Shown: positions 43,301 through 51,988 of the stretch, in pieces
Layout of the letters: every line of letters starts with the position of its first letter
Position numbering within the stretch: the stretch's first letter is position 1
NCBI RefSeq assembly: GCF_051124815.1
Contig: NZ_CP118488.1
Coordinates: 1-64,000, forward strand
Reading direction: 5' to 3'
From: Azospirillum sp051124815
GTDB lineage: Bacteria > Pseudomonadota > Alphaproteobacteria > Azospirillales > Azospirillaceae
DNA length: 64,000 nucleotides
Notes under the pieces: generated by a model
Databases searched by the model: none
What the model was told of the DNA's origin: nothing
The model's input: the letters and a program-made list of their open reading frames with translations, nothing else
Program-made: the position numbers and the translations under genes

Positions 43301-46247
43301 TCGTGTCGCGAAGATTGCGGATCATCTCGTTGATGTTGTCCTTCAGCGCCGCGACCTCGCCCATCGCTTCCACGGTGATGGAGCGGGTCAGGTCGCCCTT
43401 GGTCACGGCGGTGGCGACCTCGGCGATGGCGCGCACCTGGGTGGTCAGGTTGGCGGCCAGCTGGTTCACGTTCTCCGTCAAATCCTTCCACAGGCCGGCG
43501 GCGCCGGGCACGCGGGCCTGACCGCCCAGCTTGCCTTCGATGCCCACCTCTCGCGCCACGTTGGTGACCTGATCGGCGAAGGTCGCCAGCGTGTCGATCA
43601 TGCCGTTGATGGTGTTGGCCAGCGCCGCGATCTCACCCTTGGCGTCCACTGCCAGCTTGCGCTTCAGGTCGCCGTCGGCGACCGCGGTGACGACGCTGGC
43701 GATGCCGCGCACCTGCCCCGTCAGGTTGGCCGCCATCATGTTCACATTGTCGGTCAGGTCCTTCCAGGTGCCGCCGACGCCCTCCACCTTTGCCTGACCG
43801 CCGAGCTTGCCCTCAGAGCCCACCTCGCGCGCCACGCGCGTCACTTCCGAGGCGAAGCTGTTCAGCTGGTCCACCATGGTGTTGATGGTGGATTTCAACT
43901 CGAAGATCTCGCCCTTCACGTCGACGGTGATCTTCTTCGACAAATCGCCCTTGGCGACGGCCGTCGTCACCTCCGCGATGTTGCGGACCTGACCGGTCAG
44001 GTTGGCCGCCATCATGTTCACGTTGTCGGTCAGATCCTTCCAGGTGCCGGCAACCCCCTTCACCTGCGCCTGACCGCCCAGCTTGCCCTCGATGCCGACT
44101 TCGCGCGCCACGCGGGCGACTTCGGAGGCGAAGCTGTTCAGCTGATCCACCATGGTGTTGATGGTGGATTTCAGTTCCAGAATCTCGCCCTTCACGTCGA
44201 CGGTGATCTTCTTCGACAAGTCGCCATTCGCGACTGCGGTGGTGACTTCGGCGATGTTGCGCACCTGACCGGTCAGGTTGGTCGCCATCGCATTCACATT
44301 GTCGGTCAGATCCTTCCAGGTGCCGGCAACGCCCTTCACCTGGGCCTGACCGCCCAGCTTTCCTTCCGAACCCACTTCCCTGGCGACGCGCGTCACTTCC
44401 GAAGCGAAGCTGTTCAGCTGGTCCACCATGGTGTTGATGGTGGATTTCAGCTCAAGAATCTCGCCCTTCACGTCGACGGTGATCTTCTTCGACAGGTCGC
44501 CGTTGGCGACGGCCGTCGTCACCTCCGCGATGTTGCGCACCTGCCCCGTGAGGTTGGTCGCCATCGCGTTCACGCTGTCGGTGAGGTCCTTCCAAGTGCC
44601 GCCGACGCCCCGGACCTGCGCCTGACCGCCGAGCTTTCCTTCGGAGCCCACTTCTCTGGCGACGCGTGTCACCTCCGAGGCGAAGCTGTTCAGCTGGTCC
44701 ACCATGGTGTTGATGGTGTTCTTCAGCTCCAGAATCTCGCCCTTCACCGGCACGGTGATCTTCTTCGACAGATCGCCGTTGGCGACGGCGGTGGTCACGT
44801 CGGCGATGTTGCGCACCTGTCCCGTCAGGTTTGCGGCCATCAGGTTCACGCTGTCGGTCAGGTCCTTCCAGGTGCCGCCGACGCCCTCCACGCGCGCCTG
44901 ACCGCCCAGCTTGCCCTCCGAACCCACCTCGCGCGCCACGCGCGTCACCTCCGAGGCGAAGCTGTTCAACTGGTCCACCATGGTGTTGATGGTGGATTTC
45001 AGCTCAAGAATCTCGCCCTTCACGTCGACGGTGATCTTCTTCGACAGGTCGCCCGTCGCGACGGCGGTCGTCACGTCGGCGATGTTGCGGACCTGACCGG
45101 TCAGGTTGGCCGCCATCATGTTCACGCTGTCGGTCAGGTCCTTCCAGGTGCCACCGACGCCCTTCACCTGGGCCTGACCGCCGAGCTTGCCTTCCGAACC
45201 CACTTCCCTGGCGACGCGCGTGACTTCCGAGGCGAAACTGTTCAGCTGATCCACCATGGTGTTGATGGTGGACTTCAGCTCCAGAATCTCGCCCTTCACG
45301 TCCACGGTGATCTTCTTCGACAGATCGCCCTTGGCGACCGCCGTCGTCACCTCCGCGATGTTGCGCACCTGACCGGTCAGGTTCTCCGCCATCATGTTCA
45401 CATTGTCGGTCAGATCCTTCCAGGTGCCGCCGACACCCTCGACCTTCGCCTGACCGCCGAGCTTTCCTTCGGAGCCCACCTCGCGCGCCACGCGTGTCAC
45501 TTCAGAGGCGAAGCTGTTCAGCTGGTCCACCATGGTGTTGATGGTGGATTTCAGCTCAAGAATTTCGCCCTTCACGTCGACGGTGATCTTCTTGGACAGG
45601 TCGCCCTTGGCCACCGCCGTGGTCACCTCCGCGATGTTGCGGACCTGACCGGTGAGGTTGGCCGCCATCACGTTGACGTTCTCGGTCAAATCCTTCCAGG
45701 TTCCGGCAACCCCCTTCACCTGCGCCTGACCGCCCAGCTTTCCTTCGATCCCCACCTCGCGCGCCACGCGCGTCAGTTCGGTGGTGACGGTGACGAGCTG
45801 CTCCACCATGGTGTTGACGTTGCGGGCGGTGCGCAGAAATTCGCCCTGCAGCGGCCGGCCCTCGATCTCCAGTGCCATGGTCTTGGACAGGTCGCCCTTG
45901 GCGACGGCGCCGATGACGCGGGCGATTTCCGTCGTCGGCTGGATCATGTCGCCGACCAGCGTGTTGATGCTGTCGACGCAGGTTTCCCAGCCGCCCGACG
46001 CGTTGTTCAGCTTGGCGCGCTGGCTGATGCGGCCTTCCTTGCCGATGGCGACGCTCAGCCGGCTGGTCTCGGTGGTCAGGTTCTGGTTCAGCTCGACCAC
46101 GTCGTTGAAGGCGGCGGCGATCTCACCGTCGATTCCCGTCAGGTCGAGCGGCAGCCGCACCGAGAAATCGCCCTTGCGCAGTTGCCGCAGGGCCATCAGC
46201 AGAACCTTCGGATCCAACGCGTCCGCCGTCTCGACCATCGCCGTCAT
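40341..46247 (-). CDS. giant poly-HAMP hybrid histidine kinase (Nik1/group III-like)
   Basis: 1968 residues with no membrane segment. Order: two N-terminal HAMP-like units (GDFSVRL, GDLSKTM); nine tandem 92-residue units at about 158-986, each with a GTWKDLT core and a GDLSKKI-type HAMP (11 HAMP units in all); GAF (about 1005-1145); coiled coil (1150-1245); HisKA with HELRTP at 1260; HATPase; and three C-terminal receivers, the middle one divergent. The architecture matches fungal osmosensing Nik1 kinases and their bacterial relatives. The signal is unknown. ATG 46247 follows GGGGAA; a TTG four codons earlier is open. Coupled to the kinase at 40344. Confidence 0.9.
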   Translation of the reverse strand: MTAMVETADALDPKVLLMALRQLRKGDFSVRLPLDLTGIDGEIAAAFNDVVELNQNLTTETSRLSVAIGKEGRISQRAKLNNASGGWETCVDSINTLVGDMIQPTTEIARVIGAVAKGDLSKTMALEIEGRPLQGEFLRTARNVNTMVEQLVTVTTELTRVAREVGIEGKLGGQAQVKGVAGTWKDLTENVNVMAANLTGQVRNIAEVTTAVAKGDLSKKITVDVKGEILELKSTINTMVDQLNSFASEVTRVAREVGSEGKLGGQAKVEGVGGTWKDLTDNVNMMAENLTGQVRNIAEVTTAVAKGDLSKKITVDVKGEILELKSTINTMVDQLNSFASEVTRVAREVGSEGKLGGQAQVKGVGGTWKDLTDSVNMMAANLTGQVRNIADVTTAVATGDLSKKITVDVKGEILELKSTINTMVDQLNSFASEVTRVAREVGSEGKLGGQARVEGVGGTWKDLTDSVNLMAANLTGQVRNIADVTTAVANGDLSKKITVPVKGEILELKNTINTMVDQLNSFASEVTRVAREVGSEGKLGGQAQVRGVGGTWKDLTDSVNAMATNLTGQVRNIAEVTTAVANGDLSKKITVDVKGEILELKSTINTMVDQLNSFASEVTRVAREVGSEGKLGGQAQVKGVAGTWKDLTDNVNAMATNLTGQVRNIAEVTTAVANGDLSKKITVDVKGEILELKSTINTMVDQLNSFASEVARVAREVGIEGKLGGQAQVKGVAGTWKDLTDNVNMMAANLTGQVRNIAEVTTAVAKGDLSKKITVDVKGEIFELKSTINTMVDQLNSFASEVTRVAREVGSEGKLGGQAKVEGVGGTWKDLTDNVNMMAANLTGQVRGIASVVTAVADGDLKRKLAVDAKGEIAALANTINGMIDTLATFADQVTNVAREVGIEGKLGGQARVPGAAGLWKDLTENVNQLAANLTTQVRAIAEVATAVTKGDLTRSITVEAMGEVAALKDNINEMIRNLRDTTLKNAEQDWLKTNLAKFTRMLQGERDLVTVSNMILSEIAPLVNAQHGVFYVATRDRDEPLLELVASYALKERKNLSNRFHLKEGLVGQCAYEKKRILLTNVPRDYVSISSGLGEAPPLNIIVLPVLFEDDVKAVIELASFGRFSETHQSFLEQLTESIGIVLNTIAANMRTEGLLKQSQRLTTELQSQQEELKTTNERLEQQAASLRKSEELLKAQQEKLTTTNEALEEKAEQLEKQNIEVERKNREVVFAKAALEEKAEQLALTSKYKSQFLANMSHELRTPLNSLLILSKLLADNPDTNLSDRQVEFARTIHSAGSDLLGLINDILDLSKIESGTVTLEIGEVVLGDLRTHVERTFSQLAQEKKLDFTIEMDETLPASVQTDEKRLAQVLNNLLSNAFKFTESGGITFRVAPATEGWSAAHPTLDAASSVLAFTVIDTGIGIPEEKQRIIFEAFQQADGTTSRKYGGTGLGLSISREIARLLGGEIRVSSTPGQGSAFTLFVPRSFDSMADAAAPLGTPAIAAASTVLGTSPAPAGLLPKRTETATWPVVASGPQEGLALLDMPPGGDDREKLRPGEPVVLIVEDDNTFASILLDLAREKGFRTILSSGGAAALPLARKYRPDAVLLDIGLPDMDGWALLDLLKRDPQTRHIPVHVISAKDERRRGLSMGAFDYSEKPVEREAIFDALNRVKSFKERDHRKLLVVEKDSPQPGAVAALIGNGDVETHTVTSIEAAMAALSADRFDCMVLDLSSPTLSGPVTVDFELIEWLRTRDTLAWMPVVVYVAADIAPEDEARLRRLAETVVLKSARSPAGLLDETALFLHRAVDRLPDEKRRSILDLRQHDPSLAGKRVLVIDDDIRNIFSLASVMEAHKIEVLHAESGREGIERLRADPEVDVVLVDIMMPEMDGYETMRTIRGIDEFRGLPMIAVTAKAMKGDRDKCIEAGATDYIAKPVDIDHLLSLLRIWTAKGNRPQARGGGVQP
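43290..45776 (-). repeat. nine tandem 276-bp repeats encoding HAMP pairs
   Basis: The tryptophan of GTWKDLT recurs every 92 codons at residues 184, 276, 368, 460, 552, 644, 736, 828 and 920. Units 1-7 are nearly identical in protein sequence, units 8 and 9 diverge (GDLKRKL, GDLTRSI), and unit 4 alone has VPVKGEILELKN in place of VDVKGEILELKS. Synonymous differences between units show that the array is old or protein-level conserved. Confidence 0.9.
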
Positions 46248-46713
46248 GCCGTTCCCCAATCCGCGCGCTTAAGCCCACCATGGACCGCGCTCCACCCATC
46301 CCCAAGACCGCCTGATTGTGCGGTCGAAGAAAACGCAAGCCCATACAACCGGAAAGCCGAATACCCGCAACAGGACTGTGCGTACACCGCTCCAATTCGA
46401 AGAGCGACTGCGCAGTCCTACAGCCCCGCACGATGAAGTAAAGGCGATTCCGGTCAATTTAGCCTTTCGTAGGCGCTGCCGATTCGTGCGGAAGGATTAC
46501 GCCTATGACTTATGATGGAGAGGGGCCGTTCTTGCGCTTCAACGCGCTTACCGGCTCAGTCATTCAGCCGAATGACCATTGCGCACCAAGCGGGTGCAGG
46601 AACGATTCACCTGCCGCCATCGTTATGGATCCTGCCAAAGCGGGTCATTCCGGCAACGGCCGCCTCCCGCGGGGCAAGACAACCCGACCTCTTTCACAGC
46701 CCGGGGCTTGGCC
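46248..46713. other. intergenic region upstream of the poly-HAMP kinase
   Basis: Open frames here are short, start poorly and do not resemble proteins; I see no gene, tRNA or strong palindrome. Base composition is less GC-rich than the coding regions, so promoters for the minus-strand kinase genes are probably here, but no clear -35/-10 pair was found. Confidence 0.4.
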
Positions 46714-46962
46714 ATGACTCTTTGGACATTCACCATGCAGGCTTCGATGTGCTGCATGCTCTCTTGGATGCGCGCCTGCCAACAGAGCGTGGCCTTGGCC
46801 CATTCTTTCGCCGGAATGCCCGGATTGCCCGGATTGCCCGGATTGCCGATGCTCAGCCCGCCGCGCCCTCCGGCCGACGTGCTGCCCTTTCCGGTGCGGC
46901 GCACGGCGCGCGGCGGCGGCTTCGGCGGTCCTGCGGTGGTGATTCCGCTGGGGCGGCGCTGA
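46714..46962 (+). CDS. possible small protein with Pro-Gly-Leu repeats
   Basis: 82 residues from ATG 46714: a Met/Cys/Trp-rich N-terminus (MTLWTFTMQASMCCMLSW), then the collagen-like GMPGLPGLPGLP produced by a 9-bp tandem repeat (46811-46846), then Pro/Arg/Gly-rich sequence. Ribosome-binding site is weak. The coherent composition and position between genes make it plausible, but it could be chance in GC-rich DNA. No family recognised. Confidence 0.35.
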   Translation: MTLWTFTMQASMCCMLSWMRACQQSVALAHSFAGMPGLPGLPGLPMLSPPRPPADVLPFPVRRTARGGGFGGPAVVIPLGRR

Positions 46963-47060
46963 AATCGCCGCTCACGCAATCGTGTTGACCCCGTGATTTG
47001 CCGTCGGCCAACTGCGGACCTATGGTTAGTGGCAGGAATGGTCCGTTCGGGAGAGGGTCG

Positions 47061-48008
47061 ATGCTGTTCAAATTCCCCACCGCGTCGCAGGCGCGCGAAG
47101 ACGAGGTGACGCCGCGGGAGCTTTTCCTGTCGCGCCGCAGCCTGATGGCCGGTGGCGCCGCCGCGATGGCATTGGGCAGCCTGCCGGTGTGGAGCGGCAA
47201 CGCACTGGCCGCAGCCTTCGAGGCGCCGACCACGATCAAGCCGGCCGATCCGAAGTTCGATCCGACGACGCCGATGAAGTCGGCCACCACCTACAACAAT
47301 TTCTACGAGTTCGGCACCGGCAAGAGCGATCCGGCCGAGAATGCCGGCACGCTGAAGACGCGCCCGTGGGAAATCGCCATCGGCGGCGAGGTCGCCAAGC
47401 CGATGACCATCCGCATCGAGGACATGCTGAAATTCCCGATGGAGGAACGCATCTACCGCCTGCGCTGCGTCGAAGGCTGGTCGATGGTGATCCCCTGGGT
47501 CGGCTTCCCGCTGGCCGAGCTGTTGAAGCGGGTGGAGCCGACCGGCAACGCCAAATACGTCGCCTTCCAGACCCTGAACGACCCGAAGCAGATGCCGGGC
47601 CTGCGCTCCTGGGTGCTGAACTGGCCCTATACCGAGGGGCTGCGGCTGGACGAGGCGATGCACCCGCTGACCCTTCTGGCCGTCGGCATGTATGGCGAGG
47701 TGCTGCCCAACCAGAACGGCGCGCCGATCCGGCTGGTGGTGCCGTGGAAGTACGGCTTCAAGTCGATCAAGTCGATCGTCAAGATCACGCTGGTGAAGGA
47801 GCAGCCGCCGACCGCCTGGAACAAATCGCAGCCCAGCGAATACGGCTTCTATTCAAACGTGAATCCTGCAGTCGATCACCCGCGCTGGAGCCAGGCGACG
47901 GAACGGCGGGTCGGCGAATTCTCCCGCCGCAAGACGCTGCCCTTCAACGGCTATGGCGAAGAGGTCGCGTCGCTCTATACCGGGATGGACCTGAAGGCGA
48001 ATTTCTGA
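47061..48008 (+). CDS. msrP: methionine sulfoxide reductase catalytic subunit MsrP
   Basis: Periplasmic molybdopterin enzyme (YedY) that reduces oxidised methionines in envelope proteins. 315 residues: twin-arginine signal LSRRSLMAGGAA, molybdenum-binding cysteine in LRCVEGWSMVIPW, and the conserved segments NFYEFGTGKSDP and VVPWKYGFKSIKSI. ATG 47061 follows GGGAGAGG. The membrane partner msrQ starts 2 bp after its stop. Confidence 0.95.
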   Translation: MLFKFPTASQAREDEVTPRELFLSRRSLMAGGAAAMALGSLPVWSGNALAAAFEAPTTIKPADPKFDPTTPMKSATTYNNFYEFGTGKSDPAENAGTLKTRPWEIAIGGEVAKPMTIRIEDMLKFPMEERIYRLRCVEGWSMVIPWVGFPLAELLKRVEPTGNAKYVAFQTLNDPKQMPGLRSWVLNWPYTEGLRLDEAMHPLTLLAVGMYGEVLPNQNGAPIRLVVPWKYGFKSIKSIVKITLVKEQPPTAWNKSQPSEYGFYSNVNPAVDHPRWSQATERRVGEFSRRKTLPFNGYGEEVASLYTGMDLKANF

Positions 48009-48010
48009 CC

Positions 48011-48733
48011 ATGCCCGATTTCCGCGCCACCGCCAACGCGGCGCTTGCGTCCCGCTGGGCCAAGCCGCTCGTCTTCACCGCCGCCCTGGTCCCGCTGGTC
48101 TGGACCGTCTGGCTCGCCTACACCGGCGAACTGGGGGCGGAGCCGGTGCTGGAAAGCGTCAAGGCCAGCGGGCTCTGGGCCCTGCGCTTCCTGCTGATCG
48201 CGCTGGCGCTGACCCCACTGCGCATGCTGACGGGCGTGGCCGGGCTGGCGCGGTTCCGCCGGATGCTGGGGCTGTTCGCCTTCTTCTATGCCTGCGTCCA
48301 CCTGTCCACCTATATCGGGCTGGACCAGTTCTTCGACTGGCCGGCGATCTGGAAGGACATCGTCAAGCGGCCCTACATCACGGTCGGCATGGGCGCCTTC
48401 CTGATCCTGACGGCGCTGGCCGCCACCTCCACCGACGGCATGGTCAAGCGGCTGGGCGGCAAGAACTGGCGCGCCCTGCACAAGGGCGTGTTCATCGCCG
48501 GGCTGGCCGGCTGCCTGCACTTCATCATGCTGGTGAAGGGCTGGCAGACGGCGCCGCTGGTCTATGCGCTGATCTGTATCGGGCTGCTGGCCTTCCGCCG
48601 CTGGCCGATCCGGCTGGGACGGCAGAAGGCCCGAACGGGTCCGGTCAGAACACGGCCCGCAGCAGCCCGACGGTCCGGCGAAGCGCAAGAACCGCACTTT
48701 CGGGATGGAAGCTCCCCCGCTCGTCGCAGTTGA
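48011..48733 (+). CDS. msrQ: haem-binding membrane subunit MsrQ
   Basis: Ferric-reductase-like haem b protein (YedZ) passing electrons to MsrP. 240 residues, about six membrane helices; haem histidines are expected in FFYACVHLSTY, ALHKGVFIAG and GCLHFIMLVKGW. It follows msrP by 2 bp. The last 30 residues (basic, Ser/Arg-rich) extend over the 3' end of the opposing hydrolase gene by 89 bp and exceed the usual MsrQ length of about 210, as if the original stop was lost. Confidence 0.92.
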   Translation: MPDFRATANAALASRWAKPLVFTAALVPLVWTVWLAYTGELGAEPVLESVKASGLWALRFLLIALALTPLRMLTGVAGLARFRRMLGLFAFFYACVHLSTYIGLDQFFDWPAIWKDIVKRPYITVGMGAFLILTALAATSTDGMVKRLGGKNWRALHKGVFIAGLAGCLHFIMLVKGWQTAPLVYALICIGLLAFRRWPIRLGRQKARTGPVRTRPAAARRSGEAQEPHFRDGSSPARRS

Positions 48734-49322
48734 AGCCATGGCCGGCCGGGTAGACATGCACCGGCACCCACGGATAGCGCGAGCTTACCCCCTCGGCGAC
48801 CGACAGCGGGATGGCGTGGTCCTGCTCGCCGAAATGCAGCAGGGTCGGCACGCGCGGGGCGCTGTCCAGCGTCTTGCCGATCTCCCCGCCGTAATAGCCG
48901 ATGGCCGCGCGCACCGGCAGGGCCGAGGCCGCCGCCCAGGCGATGCTGCCGCCCCAGCAATAGCCGACGATGGCGGCCGACCCGTCGCCGCCCAGATGGG
49001 CCAGCGCCGCGGCGACGTCCTGCAGGGCGTCGGCGGTCGCGATCGCGCTCTTCAGCGCGATGCCACGCTGAATCCCGGCATCGTCATAGGGCAGTTCCAC
49101 CCCGCGTTCGGCCCGGTCGAACAGGTCCGGCGCCACGGTGGTGAAGCCCTGCTGGGCAAAGCCGTCGCAGACGCTGCGGATGTGGTGGTTGATGCCGAAG
49201 ATCTCCGGCGCCACGATCAGGCGCCCGATCTCCTCGCCCCTGGCCGGCGCCCGATAGGCGCGCATCCGGTGGCCGTCCGCCGCCGTCAACTCGATCCAGC
49301 CGGCGGCTGATGCGTCACTCAT
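48645..49322 (-). CDS. dienelactone hydrolase family protein
   Basis: 225-residue alpha/beta hydrolase. The DLH triad is visible as Cys in VGYCWGGS, Asp in FGEQDHAIP and His in AGHGFNCDERG. Members cleave dienelactones or unidentified esters; a role in aromatic catabolism is not supported by neighbours. The ATG at 49322 has GAGGG upstream; one five codons earlier is possible. Its 3' end overlaps msrQ on the other strand. Confidence 0.88.
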   Translation of the reverse strand: MSDASAAGWIELTAADGHRMRAYRAPARGEEIGRLIVAPEIFGINHHIRSVCDGFAQQGFTTVAPDLFDRAERGVELPYDDAGIQRGIALKSAIATADALQDVAAALAHLGGDGSAAIVGYCWGGSIAWAAASALPVRAAIGYYGGEIGKTLDSAPRVPTLLHFGEQDHAIPLSVAEGVSSRYPWVPVHVYPAGHGFNCDERGSFHPESAVLALRRTVGLLRAVF

Positions 49323-49518
49323 GTCCCGAACCCTCATCTTGCGTGACCGTCCAGGCGGTCATTGCCCAGGATCATAAGGCGCTGGACCGTCACGGCAACT
49401 GGCGACAGGGCAGCCGACCGCCGCGATGGTCATATCCGTTCTTCCGTTCGGATTATTGCCTCGTCACAGTGTGGGTTGCGGCCACCATGGCCGGCTTACC
49501 CCCTGACGAGGTGAAACC

Positions 49519-49857
49519 GTGCGCAGCTTCGCATTTCTCGCCATCCTCGCCGCCCTGACCGGCACCGCCGTCTCCGCCCAGGCGGCCGATACTTACAAGT
49601 TCAACCTGCACAACAAATCGTCCGACTACGTCATCAACGGCTTCCGCACCTATGAAAATGGCGCGTGGAGCAAGAACTGGATCGACTTCAAGCTGAAGCC
49701 CGGCGAATCCGCCGAGATGGATTGGGGCAGCGACGAAGGCAACTGCGTCGTGCCCTTCAAGGTCGATTGGGTCGGCTATGAATCGGAGAAGTTCAGTGTC
49801 GACTGGTGCAAGGTCAAGAACATCTACATGAAGGACCAAGGCTTCAGCTTCGACTGA
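49519..49857 (+). CDS. small secreted protein, unknown
   Basis: 112 residues starting at GTG 49519 behind GAGGTGAAACC. Clear signal peptide (MRSFAFLAILAALTGTAVSAQAAD), then a compact 88-residue domain with two cysteines (GNCVVPF and VDWCKVKN) that can form a disulfide, and a Trp/Lys/Asp-rich beta-like pattern. No family recognised; periplasmic or extracellular. Converges with the AsmA-like gene, 27 bp apart. Confidence 0.75.
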   Translation: MRSFAFLAILAALTGTAVSAQAADTYKFNLHNKSSDYVINGFRTYENGAWSKNWIDFKLKPGESAEMDWGSDEGNCVVPFKVDWVGYESEKFSVDWCKVKNIYMKDQGFSFD

Positions 49858-49884
49858 CGGCATCCGGGCACCGGCCGGCACGCC

Positions 49885-51915
49885 TCATCGGCCGAACAGG
49901 TCCTTGAGGGCCGGCGGCAGCTGGCCGCCCGGGATCGGCAGGGGGAGGTTTCCCGCCGGTTTGTCGGGTGTGCCGGAATTGCCTGAGCCAAGGAAGCCGC
50001 CGAGGATGTCGGCCGGCGACGCGCCTTCCTTCAAGCGCCGCACCGCCTCGGCGGCCCTGGCCGGATCCTTGATGGCGGACAGGGCGACCCCGCTGAAATC
50101 GGGTTGGATCGAGGGGGAGCCGAAGCTGCCCGTCACCAGGACGGGGATCGTCACGCCCGCCTGTTGGAACTGCCCGCCCTGCCCCTTCAGGCTGGACGTC
50201 ACCGTCGGCTCCAAGCGGAGGTCCAGCCGGCGGTCGGGCAGCGACACCGTGCCCTGACCCTCCACACGGAAGATCGGCGCCAGCATGCGCAGGTCGCCGG
50301 TACGGGCCACGCCGTGATCCAGGCGAAAGTTGCCCCCGAACTCGGCGAAGTCGGTTTCCCGTGCCGCATCCTGCATCCGCCCGGTGGCGGCGGCGACCGG
50401 ATCGCGGAGGATGGCCGCGATGTTGATGCCCCGCAGCGCACCGTCGCGGAACAGGATGTGGGTCGTCCCCATCAGGGCGGACACCAGCGCCCTTTGGCTG
50501 CCGCCGGCCGAGGTCACGTCGATGTCCAGCGCGGTGCTGCCTCGGATCACGTTGGTGCCGGCGAAGGTCGCCAGTACCTGCTCGGCCTGCAGGCCGTTGG
50601 CGGTCATCGTCAGCGCGTAGCTCGCCGGCTGCTTCGTGGCATCCAGCTTCAGCCCGCTGCTGCTGTGGCCGCCGAAGGCGGGAACGTCCGGCACATCGAC
50701 CGCCAGAACGCCGTCCCGCAGGTTGACGCTGGTCCGGGTGGGTCCGATGTCGATTCCCCGGATTCTGGTCCCCTTGCTGTCGACGACCGCGTCCAGGTTC
50801 AGACGCCGCAAGGGCGAGACGTCGATCGGCTCGTCGCTCCATCCGGCGTCCGCGGAACCGGGCTTTGGACCCTGAGATGGCGTAACCTGGGCGGGGGCAG
50901 GCGCGGGAAGGAAACGGTCGAGATCGACTGGATCGACCGACGCCCGCAGCGTCACGGCCGGCACCTTGCCGGACCAGTCGGCGCTCACCGCACCGCTGGC
51001 CTTGACGTCGCCGAGCGCCAGACGGAAATCGTCCAGCGACGCCTGCGGCCCACCGAGACCGGCCTTCCCGGTGAGGTGGACCGTTCGCACCGGCAGCGTC
51101 CCGGCGTTCGGCACCCCGAGCCAACCGGCCAGGGCGGGAATGTCCGGCACCGACGCCGTCAGCGGCCCGCCGGTACGACCGTCGGCCTCCGGCTTCGCAT
51201 CCAGCTTGATTTCGAACAGGTCGGATGAAAGTCGCCCGCGCGCTGCCGTCGGCTTGCCCGCGGCCAGGGCACGCGGAGAGTCGACCTGGGCCGTCAGGGT
51301 AAGTGCCCGGCCATTGACCGCGGCATGGCCTTCGATATGAGCCGGCGTGTCGAGATCGGGCATCTCCACCACCAGCGACCCGTCGGACAATGCAATGGAC
51401 TGGCCGGAACGCTGGTCGGTGTAGCTGGCCGCCACATCGCCGATACGCACGTCGCCGAACCGCAGGTCGGGAAGCTCTTGGGTCCTCCCGCCGCCCGAGC
51501 CGGCAGGCTGGCTGCCCTGGCCTGTGCCTTGGCCTTTCAAGTCCCAATTGGCGCGTCCCCCGGCATCCACCACCAGATTGGCCCGCAGGCCGTCGACATG
51601 CAGTCGCTCCAGTTCGACGGTGCCGTGCAGAAGGGGCCACAGCGGCATTTCCAGATTGGCGCTGCCAATCTCCACCATCGGCGGGCGTCCGCTGCCGGGC
51701 ACGTCGGACAAGGCCGCCGATGCGATCGCCGCCTTCAGCCGCGGGAACAGCGATACCGAAGCGATCCGGAGGTCGAGATCGCGGCCGGTATGCTCCTTCA
51801 CCGCCGCGGCGATGCGCTGGGCAATGAAATCGCCGGTCAGGACGAAGGGCAGAGCGGCCACCGCGACGACGACCATACCGACGATGACGGCCAGTGCGAT
51901 CAGCAGCTTTCTCAT
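49885..51915 (-). CDS. AsmA-family protein
   Basis: 676 residues: one N-terminal membrane helix (LLIALAVIVGMVVVAVAALPFVL) followed by the AsmA signature (FIAQRIAAAVKEHTGRDLDL) and a long beta-rich periplasmic body with the C-terminal AsmA_2 region (GAINIAAILRDP-like, LDLRLEPTVTS). AsmA-like proteins are repeating-groove proteins linked to lipid movement to the outer membrane. ATG 51915 follows GGAGGGC. Stands alone, 73 bp after the SulP gene on the same strand. Confidence 0.88.
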   Translation of the reverse strand: MRKLLIALAVIVGMVVVAVAALPFVLTGDFIAQRIAAAVKEHTGRDLDLRIASVSLFPRLKAAIASAALSDVPGSGRPPMVEIGSANLEMPLWPLLHGTVELERLHVDGLRANLVVDAGGRANWDLKGQGTGQGSQPAGSGGGRTQELPDLRFGDVRIGDVAASYTDQRSGQSIALSDGSLVVEMPDLDTPAHIEGHAAVNGRALTLTAQVDSPRALAAGKPTAARGRLSSDLFEIKLDAKPEADGRTGGPLTASVPDIPALAGWLGVPNAGTLPVRTVHLTGKAGLGGPQASLDDFRLALGDVKASGAVSADWSGKVPAVTLRASVDPVDLDRFLPAPAPAQVTPSQGPKPGSADAGWSDEPIDVSPLRRLNLDAVVDSKGTRIRGIDIGPTRTSVNLRDGVLAVDVPDVPAFGGHSSSGLKLDATKQPASYALTMTANGLQAEQVLATFAGTNVIRGSTALDIDVTSAGGSQRALVSALMGTTHILFRDGALRGINIAAILRDPVAAATGRMQDAARETDFAEFGGNFRLDHGVARTGDLRMLAPIFRVEGQGTVSLPDRRLDLRLEPTVTSSLKGQGGQFQQAGVTIPVLVTGSFGSPSIQPDFSGVALSAIKDPARAAEAVRRLKEGASPADILGGFLGSGNSGTPDKPAGNLPLPIPGGQLPPALKDLFGR

Positions 51916-51988
51916 GACGCCCTCCTTTGCCGCGGAGCGGGCACCGCTTGGCGTGGCGCCCGCCTCCCGTGCCGGACAACAGGCGATC

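Noticed and set aside
43290..45776. Regular repeats that could suggest a CRISPR or satellite array
   Set aside because: Period is 276 bp, in frame, without spacers, and encodes HAMP units of the kinase.
42468..46436. 1322-codon open frame on the plus strand across the poly-HAMP kinase
   Set aside because: It is the antisense shadow of a repetitive GC-rich gene; its translation is a His/Asp/Val-rich periodic string without domains.
46318..46717. Two short plus-strand frames (46318-46515 and 46505-46717) in the region upstream of the kinase
   Set aside because: No ribosome-binding site, unrelated composition and no protein-like pattern.
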